Assembly (NCBI GenBank): GCA_964353875.1
Contig: CAYGXU010000142.1
Span: 1 to 7,372, forward strand
Origin: MGNI01 sp964353875
GTDB taxonomy: Bacteria; Chloroflexota; Anaerolineae; Anaerolineales; E44-bin32
Length of the DNA stretch: 7,372 nucleotides
Reading direction: 5' to 3'
Part shown: piece by piece, positions 1 through 6,528 of the stretch
Layout of the letters: the number at the start of each line of letters is the position of its first letter
How positions within the stretch are numbered: position 1 is the first letter of the stretch
Notes under the pieces: model-generated
Seen by the model: the letters and a program-made list of their open reading frames with translations, nothing else
What the model was told of the DNA's origin: nothing
Databases searched by the model: none
Translations under genes and position numbers: made by a program

Positions 1-1
1 G

Positions 2-2183
2 TGGGTGCTGAGCGACCTGACAGAGATCATTGACCGACTTTTTCCCGAAGGCTCCCAACCCGACCCGCTCGCCCGCGAGGCTGCTGATCATGAGGCTTTC
101 GCTTCCAGCCGAGCGCGGGTTTACATCGGCAGGCAGGTCTATTTTGACCATTTGAATGCCCATGCCAAAGGAGATGGGCCACCGCTAGTGATTTTAGGCG
201 AGTCGGGATCGGGTAAATCGGCTCTGCTTGCTAATTGGCTTCTTCACTACCGAGAAGAGAATCCCCAGGATCTGACACTTATCCATTTTATTGGTGCTTC
301 ACCTGCCAGCACGGATTGGGCTGCCATGCTTCGCCGCATCATGGGCGAATTTAAAAGATATTTCAATATTCGGGAAGAGATTCCTGATCAAATTGAGGCA
401 TTGCGATTTACCTTTGCAAACTGGTTACATAGGGTCGCAGCCATGGGCAAGGTGGTTATTATTCTGGATGCCCTCAATCAGCTTGAGGACCGCGACGGGG
501 CACCTGACTTAGCTTGGTTGCCAGCGGAGATTCCCGGGAATGTTCGCCTGGTACTCTCAACTTTACCTGGCAGGTCATTGGATGAACTGGAGAAACGCGG
601 CTGGCCTACGCTATTGGTAGAGCCCCTCAATCTAATTGAACGAAAACAACTCATCGAGCAATACCTGGCAATCTTTACAAAAGCACTTAGCCCAGTGCGA
701 GTAGAACGAATAGCAAATGCCCCCCAATGCCAGAACCCCCTCTTCCTGAGGGCATTATTGGATGAATTGCGCCTATTTGGCATTTACGAACAACTAGACG
801 AGCGTATTGATGCTTATCTTAAAGCAACGACCATACCAGCACTTTACGAGATTATCCTGGAACGCTGTGAGCACGATTATGAGCGCGATCGTCCTGGTTT
901 GATTGGTGATGCTTTGTCGCTCTTGTGGGCAGCCCGGCGTGGCCTATCTGAGGCTGAATTAATGGATCTGCTTGGGTTCCATGGACAGCCTTTGCCACGA
1001 GCATATTGGTCGCCCTTTTACCTTGCGATGGAGCAGTCCTTCACCAACCGAGGAGGCCTGATTGGATTCTCTCATAACTACCTACGTCGGGCTATCCAAA
1101 ATCGTTATCTGCCCACACAATCTAATAAACAAAAAAATCATCTTTTCCTTGCAGACTACTTCGAGGAACAGCCTCAACAATCTTCTCGCTGTATTGATGA
1201 ACTACCCTGGCACCTTGCCCAAGCTGGAGACTGGCAGCGCCTCAATTCGCTGCTGGCCAATCTGGATTTCTTGTTGGCCGCCTGGAAGAACAACCAATTT
1301 GAGGTGAAGTCCTATTGGGCTCAAGTAGAGAGGAATTCAGATTATTGCATGCTCAAGGCTTATGAAAGTGTCATCAAAAGCCCTGATCCTTCCCGGGATA
1401 CTGAAACCTGGATTCTTGGCATACTCTTAGCTGATAGTGGTTATGCCTCTGAAGCGCTTTCACTAAGATCTTACCTTGTCGAGCATTTTCGAAAAAAAGG
1501 AGACCTGGATGGCCTGCAGAGTTCATTGAACAACCAGGCGCTGATCCTTAGAACCCGCGGCGACCTGGATGGGGCTATGGCGCTGCATAAGGAACAGGAA
1601 CGCATCTGCCGCCAGACGACGAATCTGTATGGTCTACAGCTTTCCTTAGGCAACCAGGCCAATATCCTCTACGCCCAAGGCGACCTGGACGGCGCCATGG
1701 CATTACACAAAGAAGAGGAACGCATCTGCCGCCAGTTTGGGGACCTGGATGACCTGCAGGGTTCCCTGAACAACCAGGCGCTGATCCTTAGAGACCGCGG
1801 CGATCTAGAAGGAGCAATGGGATTACACAAGGAACAGGAACGCATCTGCCGCCAGCTGGGCAATCTGGATGGCCTGCAGCGTTCTCTTGGCAACCAGGCG
1901 CATATCCTGTACGTCCGAGGTGATTTGGATGGGAGCATGACTCTACTCAAAGAAAAGGAACACATCTGTCGCCAGCTGGGAGACCTGAATGACCTACAGA
2001 GTTCCCTGGGAGCCCAGGCGCTAGTCCTCAAACACCGCGGCGACCTGGATGGGGCTATGGCGCTGCACAAGGAACAAGAACGCATCTGCCGCCAGCTGGG
2101 CAACCTGGATGACCTGTCAGTCTCCTTGGGCAACCAGGCCAATATCCTCTACGCCCAAGGCGACCTGGACGGCGCCATGGCAT
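2..2183 (+). CDS. STAND/NACHT-type ATPase with TPR array, 5' partial, up to the assembly gap
   Basis: This is the N-terminal part of a large signalling ATPase; the frame is open to the left edge, so the GTG at 5 is probably not the true start. Counting from that GTG, the Walker A motif GESGSGKS is at residues 65-72, followed by a Walker B-like VVIILDALNQLED at 150-162 and a sensor-like strand RLVLSTLP at 181-188. A helical, probably winged-helix segment lies at about 278-330 (LYEIILERCEHDYERDRPG, then GLSEAELMDLLG). A helical linker leads to 40-residue TPR repeats from about residue 499. The family (NACHT/STAND NTPases with C-terminal TPRs, nephrocystin-3-like) uses ATP-driven oligomerisation, with the repeats sensing a ligand. 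The segment before Walker A (AREAADHEAFASSRARVYIGR) resembles proteins carrying an N-terminal DUF4062-type domain, which would lie outside the window. With the gap overlap removed, the gene runs in frame to 3144 and gives about 994 residues from position 5. Specific function is unknown; cytoplasmic, as no signal or membrane segment is visible. Confidence 0.88.
1649..2139 (+). repeat. First copy of a 491-bp exact repeat (higher-order unit of four TPRs)
   Basis: Comparing by eye, 1649-2139 is identical to 2284-2774. The preceding base differs from the other entry into the repeat (A at 1648 against G at 2128), and the following base differs (C at 2140 against G at 2775). The underlying period is 480 bp, four 120-bp units, because 2129 restarts the same sequence as 1649. 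Confidence 0.93.
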
Positions 2184-2283
2184 NNNNNNNNNNNNNNNNN
2201 NNNNNNNNNNNNNNNNNNNNNNNNNNNNNNNNNNNNNNNNNNNNNNNNNNNNNNNNNNNNNNNNNNNNNNNNNNNNNNNNNNN
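2184..2283. other. 100-N scaffold gap of placeholder length
   Basis: Exactly 100 N stand here, a conventional placeholder size. The 55 bases on each side (2129-2183 and 2284-2338) are identical, which is what de Bruijn graph contigs sharing one 55-base overlap would show. Read literally, the gap shifts the frame (155 bases between equivalent positions, not a multiple of three). The simplest reading is a gap of minus 55 bases, or that plus whole additional repeat units. Confidence 0.95.
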
Positions 2284-2774
2284 GGCAACCAGGCCAATAT
2301 CCTCTACGCCCAAGGCGACCTGGACGGCGCCATGGCATTACACAAAGAAGAGGAACGCATCTGCCGCCAGTTTGGGGACCTGGATGACCTGCAGGGTTCC
2401 CTGAACAACCAGGCGCTGATCCTTAGAGACCGCGGCGATCTAGAAGGAGCAATGGGATTACACAAGGAACAGGAACGCATCTGCCGCCAGCTGGGCAATC
2501 TGGATGGCCTGCAGCGTTCTCTTGGCAACCAGGCGCATATCCTGTACGTCCGAGGTGATTTGGATGGGAGCATGACTCTACTCAAAGAAAAGGAACACAT
2601 CTGTCGCCAGCTGGGAGACCTGAATGACCTACAGAGTTCCCTGGGAGCCCAGGCGCTAGTCCTCAAACACCGCGGCGACCTGGATGGGGCTATGGCGCTG
2701 CACAAGGAACAAGAACGCATCTGCCGCCAGCTGGGCAACCTGGATGACCTGTCAGTCTCCTTGGGCAACCAGGC
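2284..2774 (+). repeat. Second copy of the 491-bp exact repeat
   Basis: Identical to 1649-2139 (offset 635, of which 155 comes from the gap and its duplicated 55-base overlap). It ends where the sequence leaves the loop and goes on to unique repeat units (ALILKHRGDLNGAMRLHKEQ). At least two passes through the block are required, because the branch back into the block is seen at 2140-2183 and the exit at 2775. Confidence 0.93.
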
Positions 2775-3144
2775 GCTGATCCTCAAACACCGCGGCGACC
2801 TGAACGGCGCCATGCGGTTACACAAGGAACAGGAACGCATCTGCCGCCAGCTGGGAGACCTGAATGGCTTACAGAGTTCCCTGAACAATCAGGCAAATAT
2901 CCTGTACGAGCATGGCGACCTGGATAAAGCCATGCTGCTTCATGAGGAAGTGGAATCCATCTGCCGCCAGCTGGGGAATCAACAAGGGTTAGCAATCTCT
3001 TTCACAAACCAGGCGATAATCCACTATCAAAGGGGAAAAAGAAAGGAAGCATATCATTTATTTCAGGAAGCGCTGATATTAGCGAAGAAGTATGGTTATC
3101 ATTCACTGGTTTCTCAGATAGAGAATAATCTGAAATATTTCTAG
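2284..3144 (+). CDS. C-terminal TPR part of the same ATPase gene, after the gap
   Basis: This is the continuation of the same gene rather than a separate one. The frame that includes the ATG at 2332 is the frame used before the gap once the 55-base overlap is removed: position 2183 is a first codon position and matches 2338, also a first codon position. There is no ribosome binding site of its own before 2332, and that ATG is an internal repeat methionine (GAMALHKEEE). It encodes roughly six more 40-residue TPR units with the recurring elements LNNQA, RGDLDGAM and ERICRQL. The last units diverge (GNQQGLAISFTNQAIIHYQ, then KRKEAYHLFQEALILAKKYG), as is usual for a capping repeat, and the frame ends at TAG 3142-3144. 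An automatic annotation would call this a separate 270-residue TPR protein, which I think is wrong. Confidence 0.85.
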   Translation, partial: GNQANILYAQGDLDGAMALHKEEERICRQFGDLDDLQGSLNNQALILRDRGDLEGAMGLHKEQERICRQLGNLDGLQRSLGNQAHILYVRGDLDGSMTLLKEKEHICRQLGDLNDLQSSLGAQALVLKHRGDLDGAMALHKEQERICRQLGNLDDLSVSLGNQALILKHRGDLNGAMRLHKEQERICRQLGDLNGLQSSLNNQANILYEHGDLDKAMLLHEEVESICRQLGNQQGLAISFTNQAIIHYQRGKRKEAYHLFQEALILAKKYGYHSLVSQIENNLKYF

Positions 3145-3148
3145 TGTT

Positions 3149-3175
3149 GGATAATCCAAAGGATCCTTGGTATCC
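3149..3175 (+). terminator. Stem-loop just after the TPR gene, weak terminator candidate
   Basis: GGATAATCCAA (3149-3159) can pair with TTGGTATCC (3167-3175), with two unpaired bases, around a loop AGGATCC. It lies four bases past the stop codon. No T-run follows, so intrinsic termination is doubtful; a transcript 3'-end stabilising hairpin is an alternative. Confidence 0.25.
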
Positions 3176-3347
3176 ACATAGCGGCGCCTATCCACCCATC
3201 AAAATGCTCACTACCACTGTTGAAATTGCGCCTATAAACAAGGACCACTTTTCAGAGCACTCGAAAGTAATTTCATCGGCCAGTCCTATGCGACCCGTCT
3301 AAATGGCAAAAAGGGTACGACCGAACTTTCAATTCTTCCAATCGTCC

Positions 3348-3355
3348 AAAGGAGG
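3348..3355 (+). promoter_or_regulatory. Strong Shine-Dalgarno AAAGGAGG for the HEAT-repeat gene
   Basis: AAAGGAGG lies six bases before the ATG at 3362 and fixes that start. I see no convincing -35/-10 pair in the 217 bp between the TPR gene and this gene; an isolated TATAAA near 3233 has no good partner. Confidence 0.8.
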
Positions 3356-3361
3356 CATACC

Positions 3362-4144
3362 ATGAATGAATCTGATTTGTTGAGAATGAGAGATTCAGGG
3401 GACATTACAGGTCTACTTGAAGCTCTAAATGACAAAAATCTCGACATACGAGTATTTGCAGCTGGTCGCCTAGGAGAACTTGGCGAAGAGCGCGCCTTTG
3501 ATCCCATCGTCGCACTTCTGAAAGATGCCCCAGCAAAACCAGGAATCTGCAATGCATTGGGGCAGCTCGCCTTTCAAATGAAACGCAGAGGATTCACCCC
3601 TGATCCAAAGGCGGTGACGCCACTGCTTGCTCTTCTTGATAATCCTGCCACACGCGAGGGTGCCAAATTCGCGCTGAGCCAATTCAACGACCCTCGCATT
3701 GCCGCTGTGCTCAGCATCGCGGCCGACAAAGAATCAATAGAAGCGCAAATCGCTGCCACCAAAGTTGATGATCCCGAGCAACGCAGACAGGCCACCCGGC
3801 AATTGGCGAAGGCTGGAGCACTTTTGCAAGACCCCGCTCTTCGAGCACAGGTAGTGGATACTTTCATAGCTATTCTGAATTTGCCACCATCAAATGAAAA
3901 CGGCCCTTGCAGGTATATTGCAGCCGAAGCCTTGGGTCAAATGGACGACAAGCGTGCTGTTGATCCACTCATCTCGGTATTAAAGGATCCGGGGTGGATG
4001 ATCCGGTCAGAGGCGGCTGTCTCGCTTGGTCAACTAAAGGATCCAAAGGCCATTCCAGCCCTCGAGTCCGCTCTCAACGATCCAGATGATAGTACGCGCA
4101 CGTATGCGAAACGCGCGCTGCAAGTTATACGGAGGATAAACTAG
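3362..4144 (+). CDS. HEAT-repeat (PBS-lyase-like) protein
   Basis: A 260-residue protein made almost entirely of HEAT-type helical repeats. Units are visible at about residues 12-55 (ITGLLEALNDKNLDIRVFAA, LGELGEERAFDPIVALL), 82-120 (AVTPLLALLDNP, ALSQFNDPRIAAVL), 138-175, 184-208 (YIAAEALGQMDDKRAVDPL) and 212-256 (IRSEAAVSLGQLKDPKAIPALESALNDP). The pattern of R..AA..LG.L.D..A...L is that of PBS lyase HEAT-like repeats, a protein-protein interaction scaffold. The length and lack of other domains mean no enzymatic function can be read. There is no signal peptide or membrane segment, so it is probably cytoplasmic. The start is set by a strong ribosome binding site. It is on the same strand as the TPR ATPase, 217 bp downstream, so linkage in one transcript is possible but not shown. 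The many PBS-lyase-annotated proteins of this type outside phototrophs are not lyases, so no pigment role should be inferred. Confidence 0.9.
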   Translation: MNESDLLRMRDSGDITGLLEALNDKNLDIRVFAAGRLGELGEERAFDPIVALLKDAPAKPGICNALGQLAFQMKRRGFTPDPKAVTPLLALLDNPATREGAKFALSQFNDPRIAAVLSIAADKESIEAQIAATKVDDPEQRRQATRQLAKAGALLQDPALRAQVVDTFIAILNLPPSNENGPCRYIAAEALGQMDDKRAVDPLISVLKDPGWMIRSEAAVSLGQLKDPKAIPALESALNDPDDSTRTYAKRALQVIRRIN

Positions 4145-4423
4145 AAGATTTGAAACCATATCGGTAGGCAATTCCTAGCCTTGGCACAGTAGATTGTTAG
4201 CCTGAGAGGCTTGATCGTCCGCAGCAGCGGCAGAGTATACCTACAATAAACCTGTGGCGCAAAAGTCGCGGATAACAGGGGAGTGATTGGCTGCGCAACG
4301 CCACTCGTGAAATGTGCGCGATTTGCCAGCAATGGTTTTGATATGCAATGGCGTCTTACCGGCCCCGCTCGGCAGCGGATTATAGACACTTGCCATTGGG
4401 CATCCGGAATATGGGAGGAGGGG
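4145..4423. other. Non-coding stretch after the HEAT gene
   Basis: No open frame here has protein-like composition or a ribosome binding site of its own. Small GC-rich inverted repeats are present, for example AGCCT/AGGCT near 4200-4212 and CCGCT/AGCGG at 4365-4378, but none is followed by a T-run. With the gene remnant that follows, this looks like decayed or spacer DNA between two gene blocks. Confidence 0.6.
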
Positions 4424-4519
4424 ATGTCTTCGCAAACGATCCAAATTTTGATAGCAGGAGCTCTCTTTGTGCACGGTATCGGTCATAATCTAGGTTTCCA
4501 GACGCCTGTTCGCTCTTAG
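4424..4519 (+). pseudogene. 31-codon remnant of a small membrane protein gene
   Basis: The ATG at 4424 is preceded by a very good Shine-Dalgarno (GGGAGGAGGGG, 4413-4423). The peptide reads MSSQTIQILIAGALFVHGIG and then HNLGFQTPVRS before TAG at 4517-4519. Hydrophobic residues 6-20 would form one membrane helix. The pattern of a first helix with HGIGH followed by LGF resembles the start of multi-helix hypothetical membrane proteins as I remember them, where PARS or PVRS is followed by further helices. Here the frame stops at that point and nothing downstream continues it. I read it as a truncated gene whose translation start survives. The alternative is a genuine single-helix small protein. 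Confidence 0.45.
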
Positions 4520-4552
4520 GTCCTACAGGAATGGTAGAACCATCGAATCTGT

Positions 4553-4601
4553 GAAAGACAAAAGGAGCAAGCTCTCAGAGTTGGAATAAGAGTTTGCGCC
4601 T
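4553..4601 (-). terminator. Probable intrinsic terminator of the sigma factor gene
   Basis: Read on the - strand, AGGCGCAAACTCT (4601-4589) pairs with AGAGCTTGCTCCT (4575-4563), giving about twelve pairs with one internal mismatch and one G-U, around a 13-base loop. The T-rich TTTGTCTTTC follows directly (4562-4553). It starts 99 bases past the sigma gene stop codon and points the right way. The large loop and broken T-run make it moderate rather than strong. Confidence 0.5.
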
Positions 4602-4637
4602 GCTGTAACGGATGAGCTCGTTTTGGGATGTGAGTCG

Positions 4638-4660
4638 ACTTGACCTTGCAGTCAAGTTTT
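4638..4660 (+). terminator. Perfect 7-bp stem-loop with short T-run
   Basis: ACTTGAC (4638-4644) and GTCAAGT (4651-4657) form a perfect stem with a six-base loop CTTGCA, ending in TTTT (4657-4660) on the + strand. It could end + strand transcription running toward the convergent sigma gene. The stem is AT-rich and short, so it is a weak candidate. Confidence 0.3.
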
Positions 4661-4700
4661 CTTGCAATGTGTGGGGCATGATAGCGGTTGAATGTGATGA

Positions 4701-5996
4701 TCAAGGTCCTCGCACAAAATCCACCAGCCTGGTCTGCGAGTTATGGGCACGCAAGCGCCGTTTGGCCTGGGCTTCAATTTGTCGTACGCGTTCCCTGGAA
4801 ATCCCCATCTTCTTGCCGATCTCACTGAGAGTATGAGGTCGCTCGCCCTGGATACCATATCTTAATTGGAGCACCCGCACTTCACGGGCGGGTATGCTCT
4901 CAAAGACCTCGCGTAAGCGCTCTCGCAGTAACTCCATGGTGGTGATTTGTTCGGGATCGGGCGCATCTTCATTCTCGATAAAGTCGCCGACGGTTGAATC
5001 CTCTTCATCGCCCACGGGCAGATCCAGGGAAATCGCACGTTGAGCGTATTGAAGAGTGTCGGCCACATTCGATGGGGTGTCTTCGATCGTTAGGGAGAGT
5101 TCTTCCAGAGATGGATCTCGTCCTAATTCTTGAGTGAGATGATGGCGGGCTCGGAGCAATTTGGAAATCCGTTCGCCCATATGGACTGGAAGACGAATAG
5201 TCCGTCCTTGGTCGGCGACAGCCCTCGAAATGGCCTGGCGAATCCACCAGGTGGCATAGGTGGAAAATTTATATCCCCGCCTGTATTCAAATTTCTTCAC
5301 AGCCCGCATCAATCCGATATGACCTTCCTGCACCAAATCCATCAGAGGTACGCCGCGTCCGACATATTTCTTGGCGACGCTGAAGACGAGACGCAAATTG
5401 GCCAAGATCAGATGCTCACGCGCGGCCAGTCCGTCTTCGATCAGGTGTTTTAATTTGGCATATTCTTGGGTGGATAATGCGGCTCGGGCGAGTTCCTTGC
5501 TCGCTTCTCTACCACGTTCGATACGTTTCGCCAGGTCAACTTCCTCATCGTGGCTCAGGAGCGGCACATGTCCGATTTGACTGAGGTACACGCCAACTGT
5601 GTCGCCCGCATCGAGGGCCTCCGCTGCTTTTAGTTTATCAAGATCCAAGTACTCGCTGGCGTCCTCCGCATCTTCTGGCTCCTCTTCGGAGCGCTCCGCT
5701 TTCCCCCCTCCTTCACCCAGCCCATTATCCGAAAGCGTAATTCCCGCGCCAAAGAGCGCATCGTGGATATCTTCCAGCATTTCCAGGTTGTCTTCCACAT
5801 GCGGAAATAGTTCCAGGATATCGTCAATGCCGATGTGCCCCTGCTCCTCACCCAGTTCGATCAGCCGTTCTATTGCGGCGCCTTCCTCTGCAGTCCATAT
5901 TTTTTCATCCACAATCTCTGGCAGCGGCATGGTCTTTTTTGATATTTCGTTGCGGGGGCTATTTTTGTCTTCTGATCGCTTTTTTCTTTTCATCAT
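4701..5996 (-). CDS. rpoD: RNA polymerase sigma factor, sigma-70 family, primary type (RpoD/SigA-like)
   Basis: It binds core RNA polymerase and directs it to -10/-35 promoters. Numbering from the ATG at 5996 (431 residues): a region 1.1-like module at about 42-89 (IERLIELGEEQGHIGIDDIL), an acidic linker at 95-115, and region 1.2 at about 131-161 (DTVGVYLSQIGHVPLLSHDE). Regions 2.1-2.4 are at about 194-275 and include LILANLRLVFSVAKKYVGRG, the core-binding and -10-melting stretch KFSTYATWWIRQAISRA, and RTIRLPVHM. Region 3 is at about 277-350. Region 4 is at about 357-418, with the -35-binding helix-turn-helix (TLSEIGKKMGISRERVRQIE). Region 1.1 plus all other regions points to a primary or primary-like sigma rather than a stress or ECF sigma. 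A TTG at 6005 would add three residues; I prefer the ATG at 5996 (a second ATG follows at 5993), but neither has a strong ribosome binding site. It stands alone, and a terminator candidate follows it. Symbol confidence is moderate, since such genomes may hold several paralogues. Confidence 0.95.
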   Translation of the reverse strand: MMKRKKRSEDKNSPRNEISKKTMPLPEIVDEKIWTAEEGAAIERLIELGEEQGHIGIDDILELFPHVEDNLEMLEDIHDALFGAGITLSDNGLGEGGGKAERSEEEPEDAEDASEYLDLDKLKAAEALDAGDTVGVYLSQIGHVPLLSHDEEVDLAKRIERGREASKELARAALSTQEYAKLKHLIEDGLAAREHLILANLRLVFSVAKKYVGRGVPLMDLVQEGHIGLMRAVKKFEYRRGYKFSTYATWWIRQAISRAVADQGRTIRLPVHMGERISKLLRARHHLTQELGRDPSLEELSLTIEDTPSNVADTLQYAQRAISLDLPVGDEEDSTVGDFIENEDAPDPEQITTMELLRERLREVFESIPAREVRVLQLRYGIQGERPHTLSEIGKKMGISRERVRQIEAQAKRRLRAHNSQTRLVDFVRGP

Positions 5997-6089
5997 CGTT
6001 TCCAAAGCCCATCACACTAGAATATCCCTGCTCGAAACGATTTCCATTCCACATCGCTTTATATATCGATAGGGATAATCCAATATCAC

Positions 6090-6118
6090 TGTATAGTATC
6101 CCATATTTTGCGTAAAAA
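6090..6118 (-). promoter_or_regulatory. Candidate promoter of the sigma gene
   Basis: In the AT-rich 224-bp gap upstream of the sigma gene, the - strand holds TATACA (6095-6090) 17 bases after TTTTTA (6118-6113). The -10 matches consensus at four of six positions and the -35 at only three. A second -10-like TATAAA lies nearer the gene, around 6058-6063. The leader would be roughly 85 bases long. The call is weak. Confidence 0.25.
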
Positions 6119-6229
6119 ACTCTCTTAATTTGGTCGGATTTCTTACGAATATCTCATGTTCGGCAATTTAAACGATACCTTATAGATTGGAGAATGAACA
6201 CAGCATGGATACTGCTTACGATTATGCAG

Positions 6230-6478
6230 TTAACACCCTTTTAATGGGGAAATCATAGCCCGCGCGGATCGTTCGGATAGAGGCAGCATTGAAGCGCATT
6301 GTTTGACTGAGACGCTCTTTTCGGCGAAAAGGGAAAGGTATGCCATGATCGACCCCGGCATGTGCAACCCGCCCACATCCTCCACGATTTGGGGGATGTC
6401 GCTAATATTGGAATCGATCGCGAGGTGCTGTTTCCGCAGGACGGAGGCGTTGACCTGATCCAGCTCGACTTGAAGCAT
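6230..6478 (-). pseudogene. Truncated N-terminus of a winged-helix (HTH_42-like) protein gene
   Basis: The 82-residue frame starts at an ATG preceded by AAGGTGAG (6488-6481) and begins LQVELDQVNASVLRKQHLAI, then IVEDVGGLHMPGS and AYLSLFA. This matches my memory of the N-terminus of winged-helix DNA-binding domain proteins (HTH_42 family, related to the AlkX/YcaQ DNA glycosylases), which begin with LDQVNA..LR.QHL and then V.D.GGLHA. Those proteins are usually several hundred residues long. Here resemblance stops after residue 51, where the family would go on to LYE-rich and MRGT motifs, and the frame ends in a low-quality tail. No other frame supplies the missing part. It lies 32 bp after the methyltransferase stop on the same strand, so it was probably co-transcribed with it. 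Family assignment is from memory only. Confidence 0.5.
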
Positions 6479-6510
6479 GGCTCACCTTAATGAATGATTT
6501 GCCGTGCTAC

Positions 6511-6528
6511 TCATTCACTATTGAATGA
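6511..6528. repeat. 7-bp perfect inverted repeat over the methyltransferase stop codon
   Basis: TCATTCA (6511-6517) and TGAATGA (6522-6528) are separated by CTAT. A further TGAATGA occurs at 6491-6497, just before the ribosome binding site of the broken gene. It could form a small hairpin at the end of the methyltransferase message. No T-run follows on the - strand. Confidence 0.4.

Larger units (their letters stand above)
1501..3095 (+). repeat. Tandem 120-bp repeats encoding 40-residue TPR units
   Basis: The period is exactly 120 bp. Units start at 1501, 1621, 1741, 1861, 1981 and 2101 before the gap, and at 2376, 2496, 2616, 2736, 2856 and 2976 after it. Merging across the gap gives about twelve units. 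The element GCATCTGCCGCCAG recurs near the same place in most units, and the protein elements are LNNQA or LGNQA, RGDLDGAM, LHKEQ and ERICRQ. Conserved small residues (A in NQA, G in RGD, A in GAM) fit the TPR helix packing pattern, and the asparagine before QA resembles the ligand-facing asparagine of kinesin-light-chain TPRs. The first and last units are the most divergent. Identity at the DNA level is high, which implies recent expansion or gene conversion. Confidence 0.93.

Noticed and set aside
1669..2888. Long open frames on the - strand inside the TPR array (about 1669-2142 and 2304-2888), rich in Arg, Ser and Trp
   Set aside because: They are antisense readings of the repeat. The same short unit recurs, composition is not protein-like, there is no ribosome binding site, and openness follows from codon use of the sense strand.
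1501..3095. CRISPR array or non-coding satellite suggested by regular repeats
   Set aside because: The period is 120 bp with no unique spacers, and every unit reads through in one frame as a TPR.
2332..3144. A separate TPR protein gene starting at the ATG at 2332
   Set aside because: That ATG is an internal repeat codon without a ribosome binding site, and the frame is continuous with the upstream gene once the duplicated 55 bases at the gap are removed.
4141..4704. Small - strand frames between the HEAT gene and the sigma gene
   Set aside because: They have no ribosome binding site, poor composition and no recognisable motif, and they overlap the better supported remnant and terminator.
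5130..6072. Open frames on the + strand across the sigma factor gene, including a Ser-rich one at 5599-6072
   Set aside because: They are antisense to a clearly identified sigma-70 gene and have no recognisable features of their own.
6222..6345. Alternate - strand frame ending at 6222 (…RLSQTMRFNAAS…) as a frameshifted continuation of the winged-helix gene
   Set aside because: It looks fairly protein-like but does not carry the motifs expected after the conserved N-terminus, and I recognise no family in it.
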